DNA from: an uncultured Alphaproteobacteria bacterium
Lineage (GTDB): Bacteria; Pseudomonadota; Alphaproteobacteria; Caulobacterales; Parvularculaceae
Direction of reading: 5' to 3'
Assembly: GCA_937895955.1 (NCBI GenBank)
Contig: CALAZI010000183.1
Span: forward strand, 1-23,130
DNA length: 23,130 nt
The notes under the pieces were generated by a model that did not search any database, was not told where the DNA came from, and saw only the letters and a list, made by a program, of their open reading frames with translations. The position numbers and the translations under genes were made by a program. This document shows positions 16,272-22,536 of the stretch, piece after piece (the first letter of the stretch is position 1; each line of letters begins with the position of its first letter).

Positions 16272-16643
16272 TCCGTATCGGCCGCCGGTTGATTATTCGG
16301 CCGTCTTGAAACGCTGCATGCATTAACCCTGTAGCGCCTTGATTTTGCTGCGTCGGGCGAAGTTATCCCCCTACTTATCCAACACCTCTGCGGCGGCCTT
16401 ATGATGCTTGTCGGAGCGTGAAAATTTCCTTCCGCTCATGCGGCTTAAGAAAGGAGGATGCGCATGATGACTTCAGACGCGGCTGCTGTGCGCATTCGCC
16501 TTTTGCGTGAAAAGCCGTATTACGGATTTTCCGTACAAAACCGCTGCGGCCCGCAGGAAATAACGATTCAACCGGGCGCGCGGGCGGCGGATACTGCGCA
16601 TGATGCGGATAAGTTTTCACGCAAGGCGCGAAATGCGGCCCCG
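16272..16643. other. 372-bp intergenic stretch with repeats and a strong ribosome-binding motif
   Basis: No gene can be assigned with confidence between the lipoprotein gene and the purF 3' end. The stretch contains a 12-bp palindrome CGGATTAATCCG over the lipoprotein stop (16264-16275) and two CGGCCG blocks 13 bases apart (16279-16303). It has two TTATCC motifs (16363, 16375) plus one inverted (16607-16612), and a CCGC-TCAT-GCGG hairpin (16432-16443). A perfect AAGGAGG (16451-16457) lies six bases before an ATG (16464). The small hairpin TACGGA-TTT-TCCGTA (16521-16535) and an 11-bp inverted repeat (16503-16513 with 16614-16624) complete it. It may hold a small RNA, a purF 3' region or a decayed gene. 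Confidence 0.5.
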
Positions 16644-18194
16644 TCAGCTCGATTCGGCGAGGAAAGAGAGCTGCTGGATCATCGCGTTGCGATGCGCCTC
16701 GTTCTGGTCGGTAAGGCGCGTCGGGTAATCGCCGGTGAAACAATGATCGGTGAAAGCCGGCGCCGAATCGTCGCGCGGCCCCTTGCCGAAGGCTTCGTAA
16801 AGACCGTCGAGCGACAGGAATGCGAGGCTGTCGACGCCGATCTCCCGGCGGATTTCCTCGACCGTCATTTTGCTGGCGATCAATTCATCCTTCGACGGCG
16901 TGTCGATGCCGTAGAAGTCCGGATAAAGGATCGGCGGACAGGCGATGCGCATATGCACCTCCTTCGCGCCGGCGTTTCTCAACATCTGCGTGATCTTGCG
17001 CGAGGTCGTGCCGCGCACGATCGAATCGTCGATCAAAACGATGCGCTTGCCTTCGATCGCGCCGCGATTAGGCGCATGTTTCCGCGCAACCCCCGCCTCG
17101 CGGATGCGCTGTTCCGGCTCAATAAAGGTGCGCCCGATGAAGTGGCTGCGAATGAGCGCCTGCTCGAAGGGCAAACCGGACGCTTGCGCGTAACCGATGG
17201 CGGCCGGAACGCCGGAATCGGGGATCGGCGAGACCATATCGACATCGCAGGGCGCTTCCTGCGCCAGCCGCTTGCCGAGCTTCTTGCGCAGTTCATAGAC
17301 GCTGTTGCCGTCAACGATCGAATTCGGCCGCGCGAAATAGATAAGCTCAAAGATGCAGGGCCGCGCCTTGGCGATCGACGGGAACACCTGCCGGCTCTCA
17401 ACCTCGCCCGTCGCCTTGCAGATGACGACTTCGCCCGGGCGAATGTCGCGAACGAATTTCGCGCCGATGAGATCAAGCGCGCAGGTCTCGGAAGCGAGCA
17501 CCGGCTTGCCGTTCAGCGAGCCGAGAATGAGCGGGCGAATGCCGACCGGATCGCGCGCGCCGATCATCGAATCCTTTGTCAAAACGACAAGCGCATAGGC
17601 GCCTTCGACTTGCTTCAGCGCGTCAATCAGCTTGTCGACCATGGAAAGCTGGTGCGATCGCGCGGTCAGTTGAAGGAAAACTTCCGAATCCGACGTCGAA
17701 TGGAAAATCGCGCCGCGCTGGACGAGTTCGGCCTTGAGTTTCGTCGAGTTGGTGAGATTGCCGTTATGGGCGAGCGCGATGCCGCCGCGATCAAGATCGG
17801 CGTAAAGCGGCTGGACGTTGCGGAGAACCGTGCCGCCTTGCGTCGAATAGCGCGTATGGCCGATGGCGGCGACGCCTTTCACGCGATCAAGCGTCGACTG
17901 ATCGGAAAAATTATCCGAGACGAGGCCGAGATGGCGTTCGGAATGAAACTGTCCGCCGTCATAGCTGACGATGCCGGCCGCTTCCTGACCGCGATGCTGG
18001 AGCGCGTGAAGGCCGAGCGCGGTGAGCGCCGCCGCATCCGGCGTGCCGATAACGCCGAAGACGCCGCATTCTTCTTTCAGTTTTGGTCCGCCGAGAAGCG
18101 AGTCGAGTTCGCGAGCGCGACGGCGATAGCGCGCGCCGAGCTTTTTCAATCGGCGTGCGGCGGCTGCGGAGAAGTCAGCGCTCGGGTTGGCCAT
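16644..18194 (-). CDS. purF: Amidophosphoribosyltransferase PurF
   Basis: PurF makes 5-phosphoribosylamine from PRPP and glutamine, the first committed step of purine synthesis in the cytoplasm. The 516-residue protein has an N-terminal Ntn glutaminase domain preceded by about 42 residues that are probably a propeptide; processing would expose Cys43 in KEECGVFG. Other glutaminase landmarks are LQHRGQEAAG, GHTRYSTQG and LAHNGNLTN. The phosphoribosyltransferase domain has the PRPP loop VLIDDSIVRGTT at about residues 385-396. Bacillus-type PurF has four Cys ligands of a 4Fe-4S cluster; here YPDFYGID has Asp in place of one Cys and the C-terminal CxxC is replaced by APAFTDHCFTGDYP, so no cluster is expected. 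The start overlaps the cvpA 3' end by 20 bases. cvpA-purF is a conserved pair. Confidence 0.97.
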   Translation of the reverse strand: MANPSADFSAAAARRLKKLGARYRRRARELDSLLGGPKLKEECGVFGVIGTPDAAALTALGLHALQHRGQEAAGIVSYDGGQFHSERHLGLVSDNFSDQSTLDRVKGVAAIGHTRYSTQGGTVLRNVQPLYADLDRGGIALAHNGNLTNSTKLKAELVQRGAIFHSTSDSEVFLQLTARSHQLSMVDKLIDALKQVEGAYALVVLTKDSMIGARDPVGIRPLILGSLNGKPVLASETCALDLIGAKFVRDIRPGEVVICKATGEVESRQVFPSIAKARPCIFELIYFARPNSIVDGNSVYELRKKLGKRLAQEAPCDVDMVSPIPDSGVPAAIGYAQASGLPFEQALIRSHFIGRTFIEPEQRIREAGVARKHAPNRGAIEGKRIVLIDDSIVRGTTSRKITQMLRNAGAKEVHMRIACPPILYPDFYGIDTPSKDELIASKMTVEEIRREIGVDSLAFLSLDGLYEAFGKGPRDDSAPAFTDHCFTGDYPTRLTDQNEAHRNAMIQQLSFLAESS

Positions 18195-18834
18195 CGCTCG
18201 TCGCTTCCTTTTTCAGAATGTCCGCAATCGGATCGGTTGACGGCTTTTGCGCCGTTTCGTCAGTCGTCGTCGCCGTCGTCACGATCTCTTTCAAACCTGA
18301 CCGGTCGCGGCCGTCATAGCCTTCAACCGCGGCGTTTCCCCGCGCCTCATCCGTTGCGCGAAGATCGCGGTTCGACGGCGCGAACTGTTCGAAAAAACCC
18401 GCTGAAGCCGATGCGAGCGGCAGCAGCAACGCCTTTCGAACCGAATCCGGCTGACTCGCTTCATCGAGATAATAACCGTAGCCGAGAAAACCAAGGCCGA
18501 TCAGCGCGAGCGCCCGCAACACGCCGAACGCGCCGCCGCCGATGCGGTCCGCCTTTTTCATTTTCGCCGACAGTTTCATGCGCCCCATCGCCTTATGCGT
18601 CAGGACATAACAGGCGATGAACGCGATGACCCCGAGCGCGACGGCGATCCCCGCCGTAAACACGAAGGACTTGCCGCCGAGCGCGGCGGAAATCGGGTTG
18701 ATGCTGATCCAGCCTGCGAGCCCGGCGATCAAAAGCGCGCCGAGCGTCGCCAATTCGCGGATTGCGCCGCGGATGGCGGCGAAAAGCGTTGATACGCCGA
18801 TGATGAGGATCAGGAGCGCGTCAAATCCTGTCAT
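18175..18834 (-). CDS. cvpA: CvpA family membrane protein
   Basis: A 219-residue inner membrane protein of the CvpA family, named for its requirement in colicin V production in E. coli and linked to envelope homeostasis elsewhere; the molecular role is not settled. Four hydrophobic helices are visible: LLILIIGVSTLFAAIRG (about 6-22), LATLGALLIAGLAGWISI (28-45), FVFTAGIAVALGVIAFIACYVL (57-78) and VLRALALIGLGFLGYGYYL (105-123). The conserved RG(A/F)IRE after helix 1 and DRIGGGAFGVLRAL before helix 4 fit the family. The last 80 or so residues are polar and low in structure. The gene overlaps purF by 20 bases, and the order radA-cvpA-purF is usual in alphaproteobacteria. Only a weak GGTGA precedes the ATG at 18834. 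Confidence 0.93.
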   Translation of the reverse strand: MTGFDALLILIIGVSTLFAAIRGAIRELATLGALLIAGLAGWISINPISAALGGKSFVFTAGIAVALGVIAFIACYVLTHKAMGRMKLSAKMKKADRIGGGAFGVLRALALIGLGFLGYGYYLDEASQPDSVRKALLLPLASASAGFFEQFAPSNRDLRATDEARGNAAVEGYDGRDRSGLKEIVTTATTTDETAQKPSTDPIADILKKEATSDGQPER

Positions 18835-18922
18835 TTGTCACCAGTCGCCCAAACTCAAACCCGACCGCCGGCCCGAATGGCGCGCGGATTTCGCCTCTCC
18901 TTATCCGCGAAGGCCCGGCGGC

Positions 18923-20284
18923 TCAACCGTCGCCGCGCCGCACCCAGCCGATCAGGTCGGCGAGGGTTTCGGCCGGAACGATATTGAGCGATTCGCCCTT
19001 GGCGCCGGCCGGCGCGAGCGCGCCTGCAAAGCCGAGCTTCTGGGCCTCTTTAAGGCGGGCGTCGGCCTGGTTGACGGGCCTGACGGCGCCCGACAGCGCG
19101 ACCTCGCCGAAGACGACATAGGTTTTGGGGAGGGGCCGGTCGAACAGGGACGAACAAAGCGCCGCCGCCGCCGCAAGGTCGGCCGCCGGCTCGGCGATCC
19201 TCAATCCCCCAGCGACGTTCAGGAAAACGTCGTGGCGGCCGAAATCGAGCCCGCAGCGCGCATCGAGGACGGCGAGCAGCATCGAAAGCCGGGCCCCGTC
19301 CCAGCCGACCACGGCGCGTCTTGGCGCGGCGAGCGTCGATGGCGAGACAAGCGCCTGGATTTCGACAAGCACGGGCCGCGTGCCTTCGACGCCGGCGAAG
19401 ACGGCGGCGCCCGGCACCGGCTCTCCGGGCTCGGAAAGGAAAAGCTCGGACGGGTTCGCGACCTCGCGAAGCCCCTGGCCCGTCATCTCGAACACGCCGA
19501 TCTCGTGCGCGGCCCCGAAGCGGTTCTTGACCGCGCGCAGGAGGCGGAAGGAGCGGCCCTGCTCGCTTTCAAAATAGATGACGGCGTCGACCATATGCTC
19601 GACGACCCGGGGGCCGGCGATCTGGCCGTCCTTGGTGACATGGCCGACCAGCAGCATGACCGAGCCCGAGCCCTTGGCGAAACGGATAAGCTCCTGCGCG
19701 CAGGCGCGCACCTGCGTCACCGTGCCGGGGGCGGCGGGAAGCGCATCCGACCAAAGGGTCTGGATCGAATCGATGATGACGATATCCGGCCTGTCGGCCT
19801 TCAGCGTGGCGAGAATGTCTCGAAGCGCCGTCGCGGCGGCGAGCGCGACCGGCGCGTCTGCAAGCCCGAGACGCTGCGCGCGAAGGCGGATCTGAGCCGT
19901 CGCCTCTTCGCCCGAGATATAGGCGACCTTGGCGCCGCCCGCCGCGAGCCCTGCCGCGACCTGCAGCAACAGCGTCGACTTGCCGACGCCGGGATCGCCG
20001 CCGATCAGCAGCGCCGAGCCGGGCACCAGACCGCCGCCGCAGGCGCGGTCGAATTCCGCATTCCCCGTAAGGAGCCGCGGCTCGAACTCGCCGCCGCCCT
20101 TCAGCGAGGTGAAATCGAGCACCCTGCCCTTGCCGCCCTTGGCGGCGGCCGAACCCGGCGGCCTCGCCTCGGCCGCCTCGGCGACGATCGTGTTCCATTC
20201 CCCGCAGGCGTCGCAGCGCCCCTGCCATTTGCCGTAAACGGCGCCGCAGGACTGGCAGACGTGACTTTCGCTCTGACGGGCCAA
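18923..20284 (-). CDS. radA: DNA repair protein RadA (TTG start)
   Basis: RadA is a RecA-related hexameric ATPase that drives branch migration in recombinational repair. The 453-residue protein has the N-terminal zinc finger (Cys10, 13, 24, 27 in CQSCG and CDACG), Walker A GGDPGVGKST at 95-104, Walker B IVIIDSIQTLWSD, the RadA-specific KNRFG at 253-257, and a C-terminal Lon protease-like domain without the catalytic Ser. The start is TTG at 20284: GGAG lies six bases upstream, an in-frame TAG stands a little further up, and no ATG exists near the zinc finger. Base composition looks richer in GC than in flanking genes (rows I counted are 67-80 percent). It is followed by cvpA-purF and is divergent from a helix-turn-helix gene. 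Confidence 0.96.
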   Translation of the reverse strand: MARQSESHVCQSCGAVYGKWQGRCDACGEWNTIVAEAAEARPPGSAAAKGGKGRVLDFTSLKGGGEFEPRLLTGNAEFDRACGGGLVPGSALLIGGDPGVGKSTLLLQVAAGLAAGGAKVAYISGEEATAQIRLRAQRLGLADAPVALAAATALRDILATLKADRPDIVIIDSIQTLWSDALPAAPGTVTQVRACAQELIRFAKGSGSVMLLVGHVTKDGQIAGPRVVEHMVDAVIYFESEQGRSFRLLRAVKNRFGAAHEIGVFEMTGQGLREVANPSELFLSEPGEPVPGAAVFAGVEGTRPVLVEIQALVSPSTLAAPRRAVVGWDGARLSMLLAVLDARCGLDFGRHDVFLNVAGGLRIAEPAADLAAAAALCSSLFDRPLPKTYVVFGEVALSGAVRPVNQADARLKEAQKLGFAGALAPAGAKGESLNIVPAETLADLIGWVRRGDG

Positions 20285-20371
20285 GGGCCGCTCCGGTTTC
20301 GCCTGCTTTTTTCTCTAGACGATGCCGCCGTCGCGCGTGAAGACTTGCGGGCAATCCTTTACAGGAGAGCG

Positions 20372-20926
20372 ATGGCGAACAACGTTCGAAAATTAAGGGT
20401 CGCCTTCCTTTTGACCCCGTCGCAGCTCGCCAGGCGCATGCGCGCCGATGCGAGCGATGTCGAACGGCTTGAAACACCCGACTATGTTCTGACCCCTGAG
20501 TGGATCGAGGCGGTCGCCAAGGCGCTCGGCGTTCCCGCGGACGCCCTCACCGATCCCGACATTGATGTTGACGCCATTCGCGCCCTGTCGCCTCACGCGC
20601 CGGCGAGCCCGCCCGTCTGTCCGGTGGCGACGCGCTTCGTCATTCTGGCGATCATCGCCAAATTCGCCGGCGTGAAATTCGCCAACACCCTTGATGACGA
20701 CAGCGTCGCCCGCGCGGTGCAGAATTTTTTCGCGTTCATTGAGGGAGACGACGATCAGCGTTCGACCGACATCAATCGTCAGAAGCTAGCTCTTCAAATA
20801 GCTGTTTTAACAATCCTTCAAGCCCGCGGCTTTCGCCCCGGCGTGAAGTTTGAGCATGATTTTCAAGAAGCTCTTCTGGCAGGGCTTGAGATGATGCGTC
20901 GCTTCGCGGCGATTGATGCGCGATAG
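20372..20926 (+). CDS. Helix-turn-helix protein of unknown function
   Basis: A 184-residue protein with a Cro/XRE-like helix-turn-helix near its N-terminus: LLTPSQLARRMRADASDVERLE (about 13-34) is the two-helix core, and LTPEWIEAVAKALGVPADALTD (about 40-61) resembles the closing helices of XRE repressors. The C-terminal 100 or so residues (IIAKFAGVKFANTLDDDSVARAVQNF and LQARGFRPGVKFEHDFQEALLAGLEMMRRF) are helical and not recognised. AGGAGA lies four bases before the ATG at 20372. The last 50 codons include rare AT-ending ones (CTA, ATA, TTA, ACA), unlike most of the window, and overlap an opposite-strand ORF by 155 bases. It is likely a DNA-binding regulator, perhaps of the small genes that follow. 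The open frame extends upstream antisense to radA, but that part is not real coding sequence. Confidence 0.72.
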   Translation: MANNVRKLRVAFLLTPSQLARRMRADASDVERLETPDYVLTPEWIEAVAKALGVPADALTDPDIDVDAIRALSPHAPASPPVCPVATRFVILAIIAKFAGVKFANTLDDDSVARAVQNFFAFIEGDDDQRSTDINRQKLALQIAVLTILQARGFRPGVKFEHDFQEALLAGLEMMRRFAAIDAR

Positions 20927-21014
20927 GCAGAGCAACGACATTGTCCTCACCGCGCCGATCGAAGATCGCGCGCAGCCTCAAATATAGAGTGAGGGCCTTC
21001 TCTCGATCGCCCAT
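20772..21014 (-). CDS. Small hypothetical protein, 80 residues
   Basis: An unrecognised 80-residue ORF starting MGDREKALTLYLRLRAIFDRRG and ending in a helical LEGLLKQLFEELASDD. It has no membrane segment or known motif and looks hydrophilic and helical with a loose, polar middle. The main support is initiation context: GGGGAGAGG lies four bases before the ATG at 21014, one of the best ribosome binding sites in the window, and it sits divergently from the 103-residue gene across a repeat-bearing promoter region. Against it, its last 155 bases run antisense to the 3' end of the helix-turn-helix gene, and convergent overlaps this long are uncommon. One of the two frames may be wrong or its 3' end may differ. 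Confidence 0.45.
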   Translation of the reverse strand: MGDREKALTLYLRLRAIFDRRGEDNVVALPIAHQSPRSDASSQALPEELLENHAQTSRRGESRGLEGLLKQLFEELASDD

Positions 21015-21088
21015 GTATCCTCTCCCCGGCCGCCGGCGCGGCCGGTCGCGGCACCGTAACGCCGCAAACCCGCAACGTGCAAGCATCT

Positions 21089-21120
21089 GTTAGCGATTCG
21101 TTTACGCCGGTTACCGATTC
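21089..21120. promoter_or_regulatory. Direct repeats in divergent promoter region
   Basis: GTTAGCGATTC (21089-21099) and GTTACCGATTC (21110-21120) differ at one base and are 21 bp apart start to start, two turns of the helix. They lie between the divergent 80-residue and 103-residue genes, where an operator would be expected. The nearby helix-turn-helix protein is a plausible binder, which is an inference from position only. The arms contain TTA-type half sites but do not match TTAA-N7-TTAA (CtrA) well. Confidence 0.4.
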
Positions 21121-21129
21121 TCTTGCTGA

Positions 21130-21148
21130 GGGGGCGCAATTCGCCCCT
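21130..21148 (+). promoter_or_regulatory. Leader hairpin upstream of the 103-residue gene
   Basis: GGGGCG (21131-21136) and CGCCCC (21142-21147) form a 6-bp stem around a CAATT loop, extendable by one G-T pair. It lies four bases before the AAGGGAG ribosome binding site of the gene at 21166. It could stabilise the transcript leader or affect initiation. It is followed by GCAAGGGAG rather than a T-run, so it is not a terminator. Confidence 0.35.
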
Positions 21149-21165
21149 GCAAGGGAGAATTAACC

Positions 21166-21477
21166 ATGAACAAGACGCTCAAGAAGGAGCAAGTCGAACT
21201 CCTTCGTTTTGAAAAGCAGCTGCTTGCGTTGGGGTCGGGTTTGGTCGCCTTGTCGGCCGGCGCGGGCGCGGGCGCGGCGAATGTCGTCGGCGATTTCGCC
21301 AATGAGCATGTCGCCGAGATGCAGGCGGCCTATCTCAAGCTTGTCGAAACGGTCCAGGCCGCGCATGATGCCGTCGAGGCGAGCGCTGTCAGCGCGGGCG
21401 TTGACCTCTTGCAGGCCCGCGGACAGCCCAAAGCAAGCGTGCTGGAGACGGCCCTATCTCTGTTTGGGATGCGCTGA
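21166..21477 (+). CDS. Alanine-rich small protein, 103 residues, unknown
   Basis: A 103-residue protein of unknown function. The N-terminus is charged (NKTLKKEQVELLRFEKQ). A glycine/alanine stretch LLALGSGLVALSAGAGAGAANVVGDFA (about 19-45) follows, which could be a weak membrane or amphipathic segment. A long helix with heptad-like spacing comes next (VAEMQAAYLKLVETVQAAHDAVEASAVSAGVDLLQA, about 49-85). It superficially recalls phasin-like or small phage structural proteins, but no family is recognised. AGGGAG is eight bases before the ATG at 21166, and a hairpin precedes that site. The stop codon TGA is embedded in CTGACG, where the membrane protein frame continues, so the two genes are probably translated together. 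Confidence 0.75.
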   Translation: MNKTLKKEQVELLRFEKQLLALGSGLVALSAGAGAGAANVVGDFANEHVAEMQAAYLKLVETVQAAHDAVEASAVSAGVDLLQARGQPKASVLETALSLFGMR

Positions 21478-21986
21478 CGATCGGTTTTTACGCCGCGTCC
21501 GTACTGGTTGCGGTCGCGGCGGCCCATTGGTCCGGCTCATCGCATATCGCAAAAGCCTCAAAGGTTTCGGGGCTCATTTACGTCGCCTCTATGTTGATAT
21601 GGGCGACCGGCGCGGACGGCGGCGTCTGGCGCTATGCTGTCCTCGATCTCTTCGCTCTCGCTTATTTCTACGGCAAATGGGCGGCGCCCGAGGTTCAGCA
21701 TCGCCAGTTCCATTTTCTCATGATGCTGAGTTATCTCACTTCAACGACTTTCTTCGCCTATCGCGGCGGTGTCGCGCTGCTGCCGATCGACGCTTTCGGC
21801 ATGTCCGAATGGTGGTATGCGCTCATCAGCAATATCCTGTTCGAGCTTGAGCTGATTTTCATCGTCGCTTACGCCCTGCTCTTTCGGCGCGCCAAAGCGG
21901 ACCGTCGAAAGTTCAGAACGGATTCGGCGCGGTGGCTTGAACAGGTCAGCGACGCGAAAAAGAACTTTTTCCGCGGCCAGGATTGA
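21474..21986 (+). CDS. Multi-spanning membrane protein, unknown, with unusual start
   Basis: A small membrane protein of unknown function. Predicted helices are GFYAASVLVAVAAAHW (from 21483), VSGLIYVASMLIWATG, WRYAVLDLFALAYFYGKW, FHFLMMLSYLTSTTFFAY and WWYALISNILFELELIFIVAYALLF. A charged cytoplasmic-like tail ends in DAKKNFFRGQD. The frame is open from 21405, but its first ATG (21591) falls inside the second helix and has no ribosome binding site. No ATG, GTG or TTG exists further up. I give the CTG at 21474 as tentative start because it overlaps the stop of the preceding gene (CTGA) and has GGGAT a few bases upstream. An ATC start, a -1 frameshift from the 103-residue gene, or a sequence error are alternatives. 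The certain minimal ORF is 21591-21986. Confidence 0.65.
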   Translation: MTIGFYAASVLVAVAAAHWSGSSHIAKASKVSGLIYVASMLIWATGADGGVWRYAVLDLFALAYFYGKWAAPEVQHRQFHFLMMLSYLTSTTFFAYRGGVALLPIDAFGMSEWWYALISNILFELELIFIVAYALLFRRAKADRRKFRTDSARWLEQVSDAKKNFFRGQD

Positions 21987-21999
21987 ATTCGCCAAGCGC

Positions 22000-22031
22000 T
22001 AAAACAAAGCCGGCGCCCAGAGGGCGCCGGC
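22000..22031 (-). terminator. Intrinsic terminator of the rpoA-rplQ transcript
   Basis: GCCGGCGCCC (22009-22018) and GGGCGCCGGC (22022-22031) form a perfect 10-bp GC-rich stem around a 3-base loop. Read on the minus strand the stem is followed by TTTGTTTTAG, a T-rich tract. It lies 24 bases past the rplQ stop codon. It is a textbook Rho-independent terminator for the ribosomal protein operon; on the plus strand it lacks a T-run. Confidence 0.9.
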
Positions 22032-22054
22032 GAATGGCTGACAACCCAGGATTT

Positions 22055-22486
22055 CTATTCTTCGTCGTCGCCGTTCAGGACCGGGCCTGAATCAAGACCC
22101 TTGGCGGCCTCGTCGCGATCGACAAATTCAATGACGGCCATCGGCGCATTGTCGCCATGACGGTAGCCGGCTTTCATAATGCGAATATAGCCGCCGTCGC
22201 GTTCCGCATAGCGCGGGCCGATCGTCTCAAACAGCTTTTTCGCCTGCGTCTCGTCACGAAGACGCGCGACCGCCAAGCGGCGAAGATGAAGCGCGCGCTT
22301 CGGGTCCTTGCCCGCCTTCTTCGCCATCGTCACATATTTTTCCACGATCGGGCGCAGCTCTTTCGCCTTAGGCAGGGTCGTGGTGATCTGCTCGTGCTTG
22401 ATCAGCGCCGCAGCCATATTGGCGAACATCGCCTTGCGATGCTCGTGCGTGCGGTTCAGTTTTCTGAGCGCAAAACCGTGGCGCAT
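22055..22486 (-). CDS. rplQ: 50S ribosomal protein L17
   Basis: L17 is a component of the large ribosomal subunit near the exit tunnel. The 143-residue protein begins with the invariant MRHGFALRKLNRTHEHRKAMFANMAAALIKHEQITTTLPKAKELRPIVEKY block of bacterial L17 and continues with the DGGYIRIMKAGYRHGDNAPMAVIEFVDR segment. A short acidic tail (GLDSGPVLNGDDEE) is common in alphaproteobacteria. GGAG lies eight bases upstream of the ATG at 22486. It follows rpoA by 50 bases and is the last gene before the terminator, the standard end of the alpha operon. Confidence 0.98.
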   Translation of the reverse strand: MRHGFALRKLNRTHEHRKAMFANMAAALIKHEQITTTLPKAKELRPIVEKYVTMAKKAGKDPKRALHLRRLAVARLRDETQAKKLFETIGPRYAERDGGYIRIMKAGYRHGDNAPMAVIEFVDRDEAAKGLDSGPVLNGDDEE

Positions 22487-22536
22487 CTTTCAATCTCCAT
22501 CAGGCCGGATCGCTTTCTCAGCGGCCGGCGCAATCC

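Noticed and set aside
16279..16303. CGGCCG ... CGGCCG stem as an intrinsic terminator of the lipoprotein gene
   Set aside because: The loop is 13 bases and only a short TCTTG follows, too weak to call.
16458..18620. 720-residue plus-strand ORF
   Set aside because: From about 16644 onward it is the antisense of purF and cvpA with Arg/Ala-rich shadow composition. Only its initiation region is kept as a finding.
18617..20371. Upstream part of the long plus-strand ORF that ends at 20926
   Set aside because: It is antisense to radA and cvpA. The real helix-turn-helix gene starts at the ATG at 20372 with its own ribosome binding site.
19569..20477. 302-residue minus-strand ORF overlapping radA
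   Set aside because: Out-of-frame reading of radA with no motif of its own; the radA frame has all hallmarks.
21462..21477. TTTGGGA as a -1 slippery heptamer joining the 103-residue gene to the membrane protein
   Set aside because: The codon phase is wrong: the zero frame reads TTT GGG ATG rather than T TTG GGA, so it does not fit X XXY YYZ slippage.
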